A DNA stretch of 64,000 nt from CAWATZ01 sp963784995 (GCA_963784995.1 CAWATZ010000003.1:1922001-1986000), one strand, 5' to 3'; shown: positions 33,477 to 50,394, counted from the stretch's first letter. Numbers and translations are program-made. The notes: a model not told the origin generated them from the letters alone.

Positions 33477-33653
33477 CCGGACGGGGTGCTGCTACCATTC
33501 TCATTCTCCAGTGAGCCAGCGTCAGGTATAACGATGCTGTAATGGAAGGAGAGAACAAAAACCCAGGTTCTTCCTTCCAGATGTATACTTTAGCACTCGA
33601 CCGCTCGGACGCAAGAGAAAAGGGCCAACGCAGTCCCCATTCCGAGAAAGTGC
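33477..33653. promoter_or_regulatory. Divergent intergenic region between the TerY triad and the repeat protein
   Basis: The 177 bp between the VWA gene (minus) and the 33654 gene (plus) must hold both promoters. The stretch is less GC-rich than the genes and includes TATACT at 33583-33588, a plausible -10-like hexamer. No repressor-type palindrome was seen. A shared control region would link the two transcripts. Confidence 0.4.
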
Positions 33654-36615
33654 ATGTCTGTTCACGTCGATTTCGCTGATCCCGAGTTAGCCTCCGCTGC
33701 AAGCGATGAGGTGTATGCCCTGTATCGAGCAGCAATTGAATGGGGGCTCGCGTCGCCAATCGCCATGAACCGTGACCTCGGAGCGCTGGATGCGGTCCAG
33801 AACGCTGGTCAGCCGGCACCCAAGTTTGAGCCTCCGCGTCCATCCATGCCCTCCGACCAGTTCGTTCTGCGCAGCCTGGCCGCAGATGGGCGTACGATCT
33901 GACCAATACGGCATGGGGTGTACGAAGAGTACAGGAATAGAAGTTTGGTGCAGCGGTTGGCGGTGGATGCCGCCGCTGCCGAGAAGTCGCCGGATCGCGC
34001 AGGTCCTGTCCTTGTGTGCAGGGCCAGGCAGCGTTCGACGGACTCCTCGAGCATTGGGGCAAGAAGAGGTTCCACAGAGTGGTCGATCTCCGCAAGGCTA
34101 CCGAAGACTCGGCCGAGGACATCGCACGCGCCTGGTGCGAGAACTACAAAGGGGTCACTTTCATCTCGTGTCAAGTGCGGTTCGCAAGTCGCTCGTGAGT
34201 GGAAAAGTCCTCGTCCTTGTAACGGCGGTCAACGGAATCGATCAGCAGCAGCGGTTGCTCGAGCAGTCAGTCGTCCCTGAAGGACACCACGCGATTCCCG
34301 CTGCGGTAATCGCGAAGGCTTCAGTTCTCCTTACAAACATGTTCCTTGGCGAGATCGCCCCGCATGCCGTGGATCGGGTCCGCCGGGCTGTAACTGCCGA
34401 TGAAGATTTGAACAAGTTCTCCCATTACTACGCCAGCCGCAGGATCGTGGAACTGGCCCGAGCCGGGAAGGATCAACTCCTGCTTCGGAAAGCAGCCAAC
34501 GATTTCACGGTCTCCGTGAAGGCCAAGGTGGTCGGGTTCCAGGGGACATGCTACGAAGAGGTGATCATCGATGTCCAGTTCCGCGTCGATAAGGGGATGT
34601 ACACGGCGACGCTTCAAGCAGTTCCAGCGTCCAGGCAAGTGATCGAACAGCCCACCGCCGAACGGTGTGAGTTGACCGGACTGCGAATGCCTTACGGCGT
34701 CCTCGCCCGTTGTGAGCGCACCAGCAAATTGACTCCCAGACACTTGCTTCACACGTCGGAAGTCAGCGGTCGGCAAGCGCATCGAGACTTTTTTCGGAAA
34801 TGTCAGATGACAGGGAAGCTGGCCCTCGACACTGAGGTTGCAAAGTCACCCGTATCAGATGTAGTTGCTGTGCTTGCGGAGTTTGTCGAGTGCGGTTGGA
34901 CACACGTACTGGTTCTCAAGTCCGAAGTCGGAACGTCCGACATGTCTGGCACCATGGTGCACAAGGATTTGCTCCGAGCATCGGTCAAACCACCACACCG
35001 GCTTGGCATCTTTCCTGACGAATTCGACACTTGCGAACAAACCGGGGCTGAACTGCTCAAGGACGAATTGGCACAGTCGGACCTTAGCGGGAAGTGGGTC
35101 GATCGCGAACTGCTCGTTCAGTCTGAACTCGCACCTAACCGCTGGGGACTACTTGAAGAGACGGAAGCGTGTCAAGAGACGAACCGGCGGTTATTGCGTG
35201 ACGAGGTCAGGGAGTCAGCCGTGTCCGGTCGAACCGTGGGGCTTGATCGGTTGGTCAAATCCGCCGCATCGGAACGGTGGGCTTTACCCGCAGAGATGAG
35301 AGTCTGTGAGGAAACTGAGGCATGGCTGCTACCAAAAGAGGGAGCCCAATGTGCCGTGACTCATCAGTGGGTCGATTGCCGGCTACTCACAACGCTCACC
35401 GAGTCCGGCCGGCAAGCACTGACACGATTGACTGCCGTTTGCGAGCAAACAGGGAAAACGGTCCTTGCCAGCGAACTTGAGCGGTGCAGCCTGTCGAACA
35501 AGATGGTACTCGCTTCTGAGTTGGAAACCTGCGTCTGCCGCATTCGGACCATTCGGTCCCGACTTGAACGCTGTTCTGAAACCGATGTCTGGCTGTGCCC
35601 GCAATGCGTCGGTGTCTCGGCTGTTAGTAACCGTAGAGTTAATCGCCAATTGTTGGCTCCGTCCGCACTCCCGCCTGGGCGGCTCGGTCTAGAAACCGAG
35701 TTCGTCAAGTGTGCCGCAACTGGTCAGCAACTCCTAATCGATGAGGTAGCTGCTTCGGATGCGACTGATCTGTTAGTCGGTCGCCACCTGCTCGTCGAGT
35801 CAGCTCTGCCTGGGCGGTTCGCCCTCCCCTCAGAAATGGTGACTTGTGCAGTATCACGGGTGCGGCTGCTACCAGACGAGGTCGCTCAATGCACTGTAAC
35901 CCACCAGCTTGTTGACCGTCGATTGCTCGTGCAGATCGGCCGACCACCAACATACGTTCTTCGCAAACTTACCGGAGTGTGCAGCAGAACAAAAGTGCGT
36001 GTGCTGCTGCGAGAACTCGAAACTTGCCAGTGGTCGGGTGCCCGGGTGCTGAAAAAGGAAGCCGGCCGTTGCGACCTGACCGGCATGGTGGTTTCGCAGT
36101 CCTATCTCAACGACGATGGCCAGCTGGCCCCTTTGGCGGCATTGCTCACCGCTCAGCATAAAAGGCTGGAAAACCGAATGTATATCGGAGTCGGCTCCTC
36201 AGAGAAGATGCTTCGCGTGCTTCGCTCTCTCGATCTCGCGTTCAAGGATGCAAGGAACGGCTGGGCGGTTCGCTCGCCCACCGGGCGGTCGCTCGCGGTT
36301 GTCCTCTCCGTCGAGGTGCGTGGGTGGTTTCGCCGTCGCACGGAGTTCATCGGGGTGATAGTTCAAGACGGCAGTCCTCCGCGGATTCTCGGAACGGGGG
36401 TTCAAGGTCTTCGTGACAGCGAAGGTAAGCTTCAAGAGTCACACCACCTTGGAATTCGACTAATCCGAAGAGGAAGTCGTCGTCCCCAGATCGCCCACCC
36501 TGGCTCCTCCTTTTCCCAAGGAGGCTGGGGAAGCCTCCAGGACATAAAAGCCCTGTCCATGCCTGTCTTCCTTTCGACCGCTCTTGCCCATTCTCACCAG
36601 ACATCCGTATACTAA
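33654..36615 (+). pseudogene. Large protein of about two dozen [CS]xx[TS] repeats, N-terminus frame-disrupted; unknown function
   Basis: The gene starts at ATG 33654 (MSVHVDFADPELASAASDEV). An in-frame TGA at 33900 and slips near 34010 and 34190 break the N-terminal 180 residues. From there to 36615 the frame is open (about 800 residues). Residues about 300-780 are a tandem array of a 16-35 residue unit, e.g. CELTG, SEVSG, CQMTG, SDMSG, CEQTGAELLKDELAQSDLSG, CEETEAWLL, CAVTHQWVDCRLL, CSLSN, CAATGQQLLIDEVAASDAT, CDLTGMVVS. Positions alternate Cys and Ser, as if zinc knuckles had half lost their ligands. The N-terminal part (VYEEYRNRSLVQRLAVDAAA, FDGLLEHWGKKRFHRVVDLR) and the C-terminal ~120 residues are globular-looking and unrecognised. 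It is divergent from the TerY triad. Confidence 0.6.
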
Positions 36616-36617
36616 CA

Positions 36618-43625
<7,008 letters not shown>

Positions 43626-43653
43626 GCCCGCTGCGGGAATGGAGTTCCTGTCC

Positions 43654-44865
43654 CTACTCCGGCTCCCAAAACTTCAGAGTCTTGCCGCAGCAGATGGCAA
43701 TGCGTTTGCCGTCGGGGCTGTACGCCACGGAATCCACAGAGCCTGTGAAGGCGAGGGTTGAGATTTCGCTCCCCTTGTCCGCATCCCAGAGCTTGATCGT
43801 CTTGTCCTCGCTGGCGCTGACGATGCGTTTGCCATCGGGACTGTACGCCACGAAATTAACCGGCTTCGTATGCCCCTTGAGGGGGAGGATTTCGCTGCCC
43901 TTGGCTGAATCCCAGACCTTGATCTCTCCAGGCTGACTGAACATTCCTTCAGCGCTGACGATGCGTTTGCCATCAGGGCTGATCGCCACGGAACGGATAC
44001 CGTTTGCGTGCCCCTTGAGGGTCAAGATCTCGCTCCCCTTGTCGGCATCCCAGATCTTTACCGTTTTGTCATGGCTGGCGCTGACGATGCGTTTGCCATC
44101 GGGGCTGTATGCTACGGAGAAGACCCCGCTCCGGTGTGCCCTGAGGGTAAAGACTTCACCACCAGTCTCGGCATCCCAGACCTTCACCGTGTTGTCAGGG
44201 CTCCCGCTAACGATGCGTTTGCCATCGGGGCTGAACCTGACGGACCAGACCGCGTGTGTATGCACTTTGTGTGACCAGATTTCCCTGCCGCTCACCGCAT
44301 CCCACACTTTGATTTCTCCGGGATTGCCTGGTCCGAGCGGGTTTACTCCCCACCCACTGACGATCCGTCGGCCATCAGGACTGAACGCCACGGATAGGGC
44401 CGGCCCATCAGGCCCCTTGAGCCTCAAGGTTTCCCTCCCTGTGTTTACATCCCACAATCCCACCCCAGAGCGGAGGCTGCCAGTGACTATCCACTTGCCA
44501 TCGGGGCTGAATGCTGCCGACCGAAAACTTGCGCTGATCTCATTCAGCGTCCACGGATCTCCACTACGCACAGAAAGACTCGCCAGCACCAGCACCAAGC
44601 CTGCCCCAATTCCCAGCAGAGCCACGGCAATGGCCGACCCCATCACCCACCGTCTCAGGTTCCCCGGCCTTGCAGTTCGCGGCTCAAGCGAAGAGGGAAT
44701 CACGTCCTTCTCCGATGTCGGGGGTGAAAAGTCCCGAACCGCTGATGGGCTGGTGTTCTTGAGTTCAACCACTCCTTGACAGATGGGACAACGCAGCGGT
44801 TGCCCAGCTGGCAGGTCAGCGGGTTCCTGGAAATACTTGCAGCACTTGGGACAACTGACCGCCAT
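43654..44865 (-). CDS. Membrane-anchored WD40 protein with N-terminal zinc ribbon
   Basis: A 403-residue protein starting MAVSCPKCCKYFQEPADLPA. The first 35 residues hold two CxxC pairs (CPKC, CPICQG) forming a zinc ribbon. A transmembrane helix follows at about 75-98 (MGSAIAVALLGIGAGLVLVLA), then seven WD blades with near-identical AYSPDGKRIVSASHDKTVKI-type strands. The strong sequence likeness between blades suggests recent internal duplication. The zinc ribbon would face the cytosol and the propeller the outside or paryphoplasm. The gene lies convergent with uvrA (29 bp apart) and just before a duplicated scrap of uvrA. Role unknown, most likely protein binding. Confidence 0.88.
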   Translation of the reverse strand: MAVSCPKCCKYFQEPADLPAGQPLRCPICQGVVELKNTSPSAVRDFSPPTSEKDVIPSSLEPRTARPGNLRRWVMGSAIAVALLGIGAGLVLVLASLSVRSGDPWTLNEISASFRSAAFSPDGKWIVTGSLRSGVGLWDVNTGRETLRLKGPDGPALSVAFSPDGRRIVSGWGVNPLGPGNPGEIKVWDAVSGREIWSHKVHTHAVWSVRFSPDGKRIVSGSPDNTVKVWDAETGGEVFTLRAHRSGVFSVAYSPDGKRIVSASHDKTVKIWDADKGSEILTLKGHANGIRSVAISPDGKRIVSAEGMFSQPGEIKVWDSAKGSEILPLKGHTKPVNFVAYSPDGKRIVSASEDKTIKLWDADKGSEISTLAFTGSVDSVAYSPDGKRIAICCGKTLKFWEPE

Positions 44866-45197
44866 GGCAGTCTCTCCACCTTCTGACTCTCTCCTGAAAC
44901 ACGAACGCCGACTCGCGAACAGGCAGACTCACTTCAAGGATAATCGAAGACGTTCATGGTACACCACGCACCGAATAGTATGCAAGCACCGAGCAGGGTC
45001 TTCCAGAGGAGAGCTATCTTGCGGCTGTTGAATTCTGGAGGCAAACGGTGACAAGTTCCTGAAGATTCTGCGGGATTGGGCCGTCGTTGTTCCCTGGCCG
45101 ACATGGTACAATTCGAGCGCAGGATGAAGAAGCCGACGGAGACGGCAAGCGCTGGCTCGAATGCCTGTCGCCGAGTTTTCCTTGAAAGAATCGCAGG
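44866..45197. other. Non-coding gap before the uvrA 3' fragment
   Basis: About 330 bp with no credible gene. Open frames on both strands are short and lack ribosome sites. The stretch is less GC-rich than the genes around it. It may carry the WD40 gene promoter on its left side. I see no hairpin or repeat of note. Confidence 0.5.
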
Positions 45198-45329
45198 CTG
45201 AACCTGACGCTGCGCAGCCTGGATGCAGCCCAGGCCGGGCGGCTCAAGGAGATACTGACCGAACACCTGGCCGGCTTCCGCGAGGTGTTTGCCCGCTCAT
45301 CGGAGGCGGTGGAAAGCGAGAACGAGTAA
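45198..45329 (+). pseudogene. Duplicated 3' fragment of the uvrA extension
   Basis: The 43 codons LNLTLRSLDAAQAGRLKEIL...EHLAGFREVFARS to the stop at 45327 repeat the last ~43 codons of the fused uvrA at 43490-43625 (LSLTLRSLDAAQAGRLKEIL...). DNA identity is high over the first 100 bp and lower at the end. There is no start codon or ribosome site, so it is a gene scrap. With the real uvrA end it brackets the WD40 gene, as if that gene entered during a partial duplication. Confidence 0.85.
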
Positions 45330-45336
45330 GAACGGT

Positions 45337-46223
45337 TCAAGCAGGCTGGATTCGCACCTCCTGCTCGATGTGTTCGATGATGGCGGCAGCGACATCGACA
45401 CCGGTGCTTTTTTGAACGCCCTCCAGCCCCGGCGAGGAGTTCACCTCCATCACCATCGGTCCATCCTTCGACTCGATCATGTCCACCCCGGCCACGGTCA
45501 GCCCCAGGACCCGGGCCGCGGCGAGGGCGGTCTTGCGATACTCGGGGGAGAGCCGGAACTTCTTCGCCGTGCCGCCCCGGTGCAGGTTGGAGCGAAACTC
45601 GCCGCGCACCGCCTGGCGCTTCATCGCCGCCACCACCTTGCGGCCCACCACCAGGCGCGGATGTCGGCCCCCTTGGCCTCCTCGATGAACTTCTGGATCA
45701 GGATGTTCTGCTCCAGCCCGTGGAACGCCTCGATCACCGAACTGGCCGCACGGGTGCTCTCGGCCAGCACGACGCCGATCCCCTGCGTGCCCTCCAGCAG
45801 CTTGACCACGACCGGCGGACCGTCCACCTTCTCGATGCAGGTGGGAATGTGCTCGGCCTGGCGCGTGTAGATCGTCGGCGGCATGCCGATGTCGTGCCGG
45901 CTCAGCAGCTGCAAACAGCGCAGCTTGTCGCGGGAGCGGGCAATGGCCTGCGACTCGTTGAGACAGTAAACCCCCATCATCTCGAACTGGCGGACCACGG
46001 CCAGGCCGAAGAAGGTGATCGAGGCGCCGATGCGCGGAATCACGGCATCGACCGGGCCGACCGGTTTGCCCTGGTAGAACAGCTCGGGATTGCGCCGGCT
46101 GAGGCGGATGTCGAACTGGAGCGTGTCCATGACCTGAACGTCATGGCCGTGGGCCAGCCCGGCCTCCAGCAGCGCCCGGGTGCTGAACAGCGATTCTTGC
46201 CGGGACAGGATGATGATGCGCAT
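45337..46223 (-). pseudogene. rimK: RimK-like ATP-grasp ligase, one frameshift
   Basis: ATG 46223 starts MRIIILSRQESLFSTRALLE. The N-terminal pre-ATP-grasp domain (GPVDAVIPRIGASITFFGLA) and ATP site (PPVVVKLLEGTQGIGVVLAE) are clear. At about 45655 the frame slips by one C (RA/LVVGRKVV). The next frame continues VVGRKVVAAMKRQAVRGEFR, FRSNLHRGGTAKKF and VDMIESKDGPMVMEVNSSPG, with the metal-binding EVNSSPG intact, to 45337. Joined it is about 295 residues, the normal RimK size. RimK adds glutamates to ribosomal protein S6 or makes related amide bonds. The partner protease gene lies just upstream. A single C-run slip in an otherwise perfect gene suggests a sequence error. Confidence 0.85.
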
Positions 46224-46251
46224 GGGCCTCTCCTTGGGGGAACGGGGCCAA

Positions 46252-46725
46252 TCAACGACCACGCAGCAGGTATTTGCGGGACACGTCCACGAGAAAATCG
46301 CCGGCCAGGGCTTGCCGGCCCAGCAAGACGGGAGTCAGCATCCCGGAGCGATTGGCGACCGTCATGCGGATGCGCTTCTGGACCGGCCCCAGCCGGATCA
46401 GCACCTCGATGACCGGCCGACGCTCCTTCCAGCCGCCGGAATTCTTGACCCAGACCCGGCCGACAACCGGCGCCTGGACCCGGATCACCCGGTCGGGCCG
46501 GCGCCGGCTCAGAGCGAGCTGGAGATGGAGCCGATCGCCCGACTGCGGGCTTTCCTCGACCGTGCAGCTAACCACACCCAGGGCGGACGTGCAAGCTCCG
46601 GAATCCACCTTGACCCGGATGTGCTTCACCCCCCACTCCGGAAAATCGAGAAACTCTTTCCATCCTATCACGACCCGATCCAGTCCGGACAGACCGCCGG
46701 CCGGCTCGGGAAGATGGGAAGGCAT
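46252..46725 (-). CDS. RimB-type aspartyl (ATP-dependent zinc protease family) protease
   Basis: A 157-residue protein starting MPSHLPEPAGGLSGLDRVVI. It contains the retropepsin-like DSG motif (VKVDSGACTSALGVVSC), the hydrophobic pairing segment and the C-terminal TPVLLGRQALAGDFLVDVSR, all typical of the Zn_protease (DUF/pfam05618) family. Family members are often next to rimK and trim or process its poly-glutamate products. The stop lies 29 bp before the rimK start, so one operon is likely. The start ATG at 46725 is chosen over 46761, whose extra residues look non-conserved. Confidence 0.85.
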   Translation of the reverse strand: MPSHLPEPAGGLSGLDRVVIGWKEFLDFPEWGVKHIRVKVDSGACTSALGVVSCTVEESPQSGDRLHLQLALSRRRPDRVIRVQAPVVGRVWVKNSGGWKERRPVIEVLIRLGPVQKRIRMTVANRSGMLTPVLLGRQALAGDFLVDVSRKYLLRGR

Positions 46726-46761
46726 GGCACACCTCCTGCGGGCCTCGGGGAGCGGGGGCAA

Positions 46762-48174
46762 TCATTGCGTCACGTGTTGCGAGGCCCCCGCCGAGACAGG
46801 AGAGGCTTCCTCTTCGGGAGGAGAAGCCGGCGGGGTCGGTTCGGTCATCGTGACCGGCACCGGGCCCCGCCGCCGCCATTCGAGGATTTGCAGGCGGATC
46901 AGGATGGCGGTCAGGATGCCGGCCACGAAGCTGACGATGATCTGCCGCCAGTCGAGCAGAAGCGGTGCGGGCTGGCGAGACTCCTCGCGCGGAGGGGGTT
47001 GAGGCGGATACGGCGACGGATGGATCCCCTTCTGGACCATGTCCTGGAAGATCATCGGGGCTAGCAGCGCGGTCCCTTCCGTCAGGGCAATGCCGATCCC
47101 CGGAGACAGCAACCCACCACGAGGCTGAAGCCGCCAGAGAAGGTCCCGTTCCGCGAATTTCGCCTGATTGGCCTCAACGTAGGCGATCATGAACCTCCTG
47201 GCCTCTTGCAGGACCTGCCGGTGGCGCTTCAACGCACGCACGTCGATGCCGCGCTCGACCAGCTTGTAGAAGACGTCATAGGCTTCAAGGATTTGGCCGT
47301 GGGCGTTCAAGAGTTCTCCCAGGAGCCAGAGGAGGCGCTCGTCGCTGGGCTGCCAGATCAGCAGCTGGCACAGCAAAGCGAAATCGTCACTGGGCAGACG
47401 ATCAAAGGACTCGGGAGCGATCGCACCGGCTTCGTACTCCCCCCTGGGGCCCTCAAACTTGACCCCAGGAAACAAGTCGTCAACGGCGGTCCATTTGCCG
47501 GTTTCCTGGCTGCGACGACGAAGCAGATCCAGATACGTCCGTTCGCAGCGCCGATACCAAAGGACTCGCGCCTCCGGCCACCTGGGCCAGGTGGTCGGCC
47601 AGGCGGCCAGGGCCTGTTGCTGGTAGGCGATGGCCCGGCCCAGTTCATTGGTGTTGTGGTAGGCTGTGGCCAGGTTGGCCAGGATGAAGAACCGGGCCGG
47701 ATCGGTGGGCAGCAGTTCCTTGCGGCTGGGGTCGAGCAACTCAATCGCCTCGCTGTTGCGACCCAGGCGAATCAGGCAACCGCTCAGGTCAACCCGGTCC
47801 AGGGTACTCAGGGAACCGGTGCGCTGGACCTCCTGGAGCCGGGTGAGTTCCTCGAGCATGTGGTGGCGCGGGGTTTTTGCATAAAGGTCCACCCCATTGA
47901 CCGCCATTTCAGCCCTCCAGCCCGACTGCCAGTGAGGGTGCAGCCCCCCCGCCTGAGCAATCATCGAAGCGATGGCAACTTCCCGTTTATGTTTCTGCAT
48001 CCGATCGTCGCAGGATTGTACGGCGTTCAGGTAAAGTCTGAGCGCCACGTAACTCACGTTCGTCAAGGGCCAGGGGTCTTGAGTGCCAGAGAGGATGTAA
48101 ACGCCGGCACAGGCCGGTCGGGCCCCCGCCAGCAGGCCCGTCAGGACCACGGCAGCGATCAGAACGTGACGCAT
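46762..48174 (-). CDS. Secreted/membrane TPR-like protein, unknown function
   Basis: A 470-residue protein with a signal peptide (MRHVLIAAVVLTGLLAGARPA), a long helical body, and a C-terminal transmembrane helix near 412-432 (WRQIIVSFVAGILTAILIRL) followed by a Pro/Glu-rich tail. The middle has TPR-like pairs (DPARFFILANLATAYHNTNE, LGRAIAYQQQALAAWPTTW, RLLWLLGELLNAHGQILEAY). Such repeats bind proteins. An upstream extension to 48246 is rejected as it precedes the signal peptide. The stop is 37 bp before the protease start, so it may share the rimK operon. No catalytic motif is present. Confidence 0.72.
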   Translation of the reverse strand: MRHVLIAAVVLTGLLAGARPACAGVYILSGTQDPWPLTNVSYVALRLYLNAVQSCDDRMQKHKREVAIASMIAQAGGLHPHWQSGWRAEMAVNGVDLYAKTPRHHMLEELTRLQEVQRTGSLSTLDRVDLSGCLIRLGRNSEAIELLDPSRKELLPTDPARFFILANLATAYHNTNELGRAIAYQQQALAAWPTTWPRWPEARVLWYRRCERTYLDLLRRRSQETGKWTAVDDLFPGVKFEGPRGEYEAGAIAPESFDRLPSDDFALLCQLLIWQPSDERLLWLLGELLNAHGQILEAYDVFYKLVERGIDVRALKRHRQVLQEARRFMIAYVEANQAKFAERDLLWRLQPRGGLLSPGIGIALTEGTALLAPMIFQDMVQKGIHPSPYPPQPPPREESRQPAPLLLDWRQIIVSFVAGILTAILIRLQILEWRRRGPVPVTMTEPTPPASPPEEEASPVSAGASQHVTQ

Positions 48175-48300
48175 GTCCACACCTCGCACTTTCAGCGTCG
48201 AGAAAGCCCCGGTCCGAAACCGGTCTGGCCAACCCCGCGGCGACATCGCTATTGTATCACCGGCGGGCCCAAAGAACGACGGGAGACGCTTTCTCCCCTG

Positions 48301-49157
48301 TCAGTGGGGAGGAACTTGGAGCTGCTTCTTGTGAGCGGCGAACAGTAGCCTGGCCCCGTTCAGGAACAGGTTCGGCAGCAGCCGATAGAACCACCAGCCG
48401 ATTTTCCAGCGTCCGGGAATGACAATGATGGCCTGGTTCCTGGCCACGGCGTTGAGGGCGGCCCGGGCGAACTTCTCGGGCGAGATGGGCCGTTGCATTT
48501 CCCACATGCGCCGGCGAGCGGACGGATCCATCGGCGTGATGATCTTGCCGAACCTACCGCCGTCCGCGATAGGCGTTTCCACGGCTCCCGGACAGAGGAC
48601 GCTGACGCGAACACCCGCCAGGGCCGCCTCGATGCGCAGCGAGGTGGACAGGCCGACCACGGCATGCTTGGTCGCGGCGTAGCCCACCAGTCCGGCGCCG
48701 GGGTCAAACCCGCGACCGATGCCGTGTTGACGATGTGGCCGAAGCCCTGCCGCAGCATGACCGGATAGGCTGCTTGCACTCCGTTGATGACCCCACGCAG
48801 GTTGACGTCAAGGATCTTGTACCAATCCTCGATCTGGTAATCGGCCACTTCTCCCAGGATGCCAATGCCGGCATTGTTGAACAGGAAGTCGAGTCTGCCC
48901 GAGGCCGCCATCGTTTCCTGGACCAGGCAATCGAATGCATTAAAATCGGCGACGTTGAGCAACGTCGTGCGTGCCTTGCCGCCCCGGGAGCGAATGCCGG
49001 CGGCGACCTGCTCCGCCAGGTCGGTTTGCAGGTCGGCCAGGACGACCTCCGCCCCGCGCCGGGCCAGCTCCTCGGCGAGCCCCCGGCCAATGCCCGAGGC
49101 CGCTCCGGTGACGATGGCCACGGCGCCCTGGTAGATCCGCAAGCGGTTGGTGTCCAC
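48301..49157 (-). pseudogene. Short-chain dehydrogenase/reductase, one frameshift
   Basis: A GTG at 49157 (VDTNRLRIYQGAVAIVTGAA) has GGAG upstream. The Rossmann motif TGAASGIGRGLAEELARRGAE and the NNAGIGILGE motif are intact. After AGLTPAP the frame slips by one G near 48690, and the next frame continues LVGYAATKHAVVGLSTSLRI, which holds the catalytic YxxxK (YAATK), through CPGAVETPIADGG to 48301 (KKQLQVPPH). Joined it is about 286 residues, a normal SDR. The last ~45 residues (IIVIPGRWKIGWWFYRLLPN) are hydrophobic, as in membrane-associated SDRs. An in-frame extension to 49241 only reads the palindrome. Substrate unknown. Confidence 0.85.
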
Positions 49158-49202
49158 GCCAATTACTCCGGGTGCATGGGGAGTGGCAATCGAGGTTTCT
49201 TT

Positions 49203-49331
49203 CGACCCCTGCCGGCTTGCCCGGCAGGTGAAGCAGGTCACCAGCTAGAAGAGAAGGAGCAACAACATGACGTTTCCCATCTTTTCTAGCTGGTGACCTG
49301 CTTCACCTGCCGGGCAAGCCGGCAGGGGTCG
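49203..49331. repeat. Perfect 48-bp inverted repeat (same family as 3139-3333)
   Basis: Arms 49203-49250 and 49284-49331 are exact complements around a 33-nt A-rich loop. Its arms match the compound element at 3139-3333. It fills the space between the SDR and the seven-blade WD40 gene. Confidence 0.96.
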
Positions 49332-49354
49332 GGCAACACCTTCTGGATTGGCCC

Positions 49355-50332
49355 TCACCGCGGCAGCGCCCACAGCCGCAAGGCACAGTCGTCGCCGGCC
49401 GAGAGGATCAGCCGGCCGTCGGGGGAGAAGGTCGCCACCCAGATCGATTGGGTGTGGCCGCGCAGGGCGTGCAGCTGCCGGCCGGTGGCCGAGTCCCAGA
49501 CCCGCACGGTCAGGTCGAAGCTGGCGGACAGGGCCCGCCGGCCGTCCGGCGACCAGGCCACGCTCCAGATCGAGTTGGCGTGGCCCTTGAACTGCTGCAG
49601 CTCCTTGCCGCTGTCCACGTCCCAGGAACGCATGGTGTGGTCCCAGGAGCCGGTCAGCAGCCGCCGGCCGTCCGGCGACAGGGCCACGCTGACGACGCCC
49701 TGCGTATGGCCGCGAAAGACACGCACCTCCTTGCCGCTGACCAGGTCCCACAGCCGGGCCGTGCCATCGGCGCTGCCGGAAATGACGTGGGTGCCGGAGG
49801 GGCAGAAGGCCACGCCGTAAATGCGGTGGGTATGGCCCTGGAACTGACGCAGCTCCCGTCCGGTGGCCAGGTCCCAGACGCGCACGGTGTTGTCGTCGCT
49901 GCCGGAAACGCCCCGCGTGCCGTCCGGCGACAGGGCCACGGCGTTGACGTCGGCCGTATGGCCGCGAAAGACGCGCAGACACCGGCCGGTGGCCAGGTCC
50001 CAGAGACGCATGGTCCGGTCGTAACTTCCCGAAAGGGCCAGCGAGCCGTCCGCGGAGAAGACAACGCTGCGCACCAGTGAGGTGTGGCCGACCAGCCGGC
50101 AAATCTCCTGACCAGTGGCGACGCTCCACAGGCGGATGGTGCGGTCCTGCCCGGCGGACAGGGCATGCCGGCCCCGGGGAGAGAAGACCACGCTCAGGAC
50201 GCGATCGGTATGGCCATCGAGCTGACGGACCAGCGAGGAGCTCGGAACCGGGCGGACCACCGGGGACGGACCATAGGGACCATCCTCGGCCAGGATCAGC
50301 GACGAGGCCAGGAGTGTCAAGAGGGCGGACAT
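49355..50332 (-). CDS. Secreted seven-blade WD40 repeat protein
   Basis: A 325-residue protein with a short signal peptide (MSALLTLLASSLILAEDG) and seven WD blades, each with GH...SPDG...D.T.R.WD (GHTDRVLSVVFSPRG, GHTSLVRSVVFSADG, GHTADVNAVALSPDG, GHTHRIYGVAFCPSG, GHTQGVVSVALSPDG, GHANSIWSVAWSPDG, GHTQSIWVATFSPDG). Seven blades close a single propeller, so the gene is just that fold and nothing else. The ATG at 50332 is chosen because it starts the signal peptide, while the frame extends to 50473 without one. Likely a protein-binding scaffold outside the cytoplasm. Confidence 0.88.
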   Translation of the reverse strand: MSALLTLLASSLILAEDGPYGPSPVVRPVPSSSLVRQLDGHTDRVLSVVFSPRGRHALSAGQDRTIRLWSVATGQEICRLVGHTSLVRSVVFSADGSLALSGSYDRTMRLWDLATGRCLRVFRGHTADVNAVALSPDGTRGVSGSDDNTVRVWDLATGRELRQFQGHTHRIYGVAFCPSGTHVISGSADGTARLWDLVSGKEVRVFRGHTQGVVSVALSPDGRRLLTGSWDHTMRSWDVDSGKELQQFKGHANSIWSVAWSPDGRRALSASFDLTVRVWDSATGRQLHALRGHTQSIWVATFSPDGRLILSAGDDCALRLWALPR

Positions 50333-50344
50333 GGTGAGATCTCC

Positions 50345-50394
50345 GTAGGACGGCTCTCCCGAGCCGTCCAGACGGCTCGGGAGAGCCGTCCTAC
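50345..50394. repeat. Perfect 24-bp inverted repeat, 2-nt loop
   Basis: Arms 50345-50368 and 50371-50394 (GTAGGACGGCTCTCCCGAGC...) are exact complements. It lies in the divergent gap between the WD40 gene (minus) and the DUF4198 gene (plus), where both promoters must be. Confidence 0.95.

Noticed and set aside
49158..49241. Extension of the SDR frame upstream of 49157
   Set aside because: These codons translate the left arm of the 49203 palindrome.
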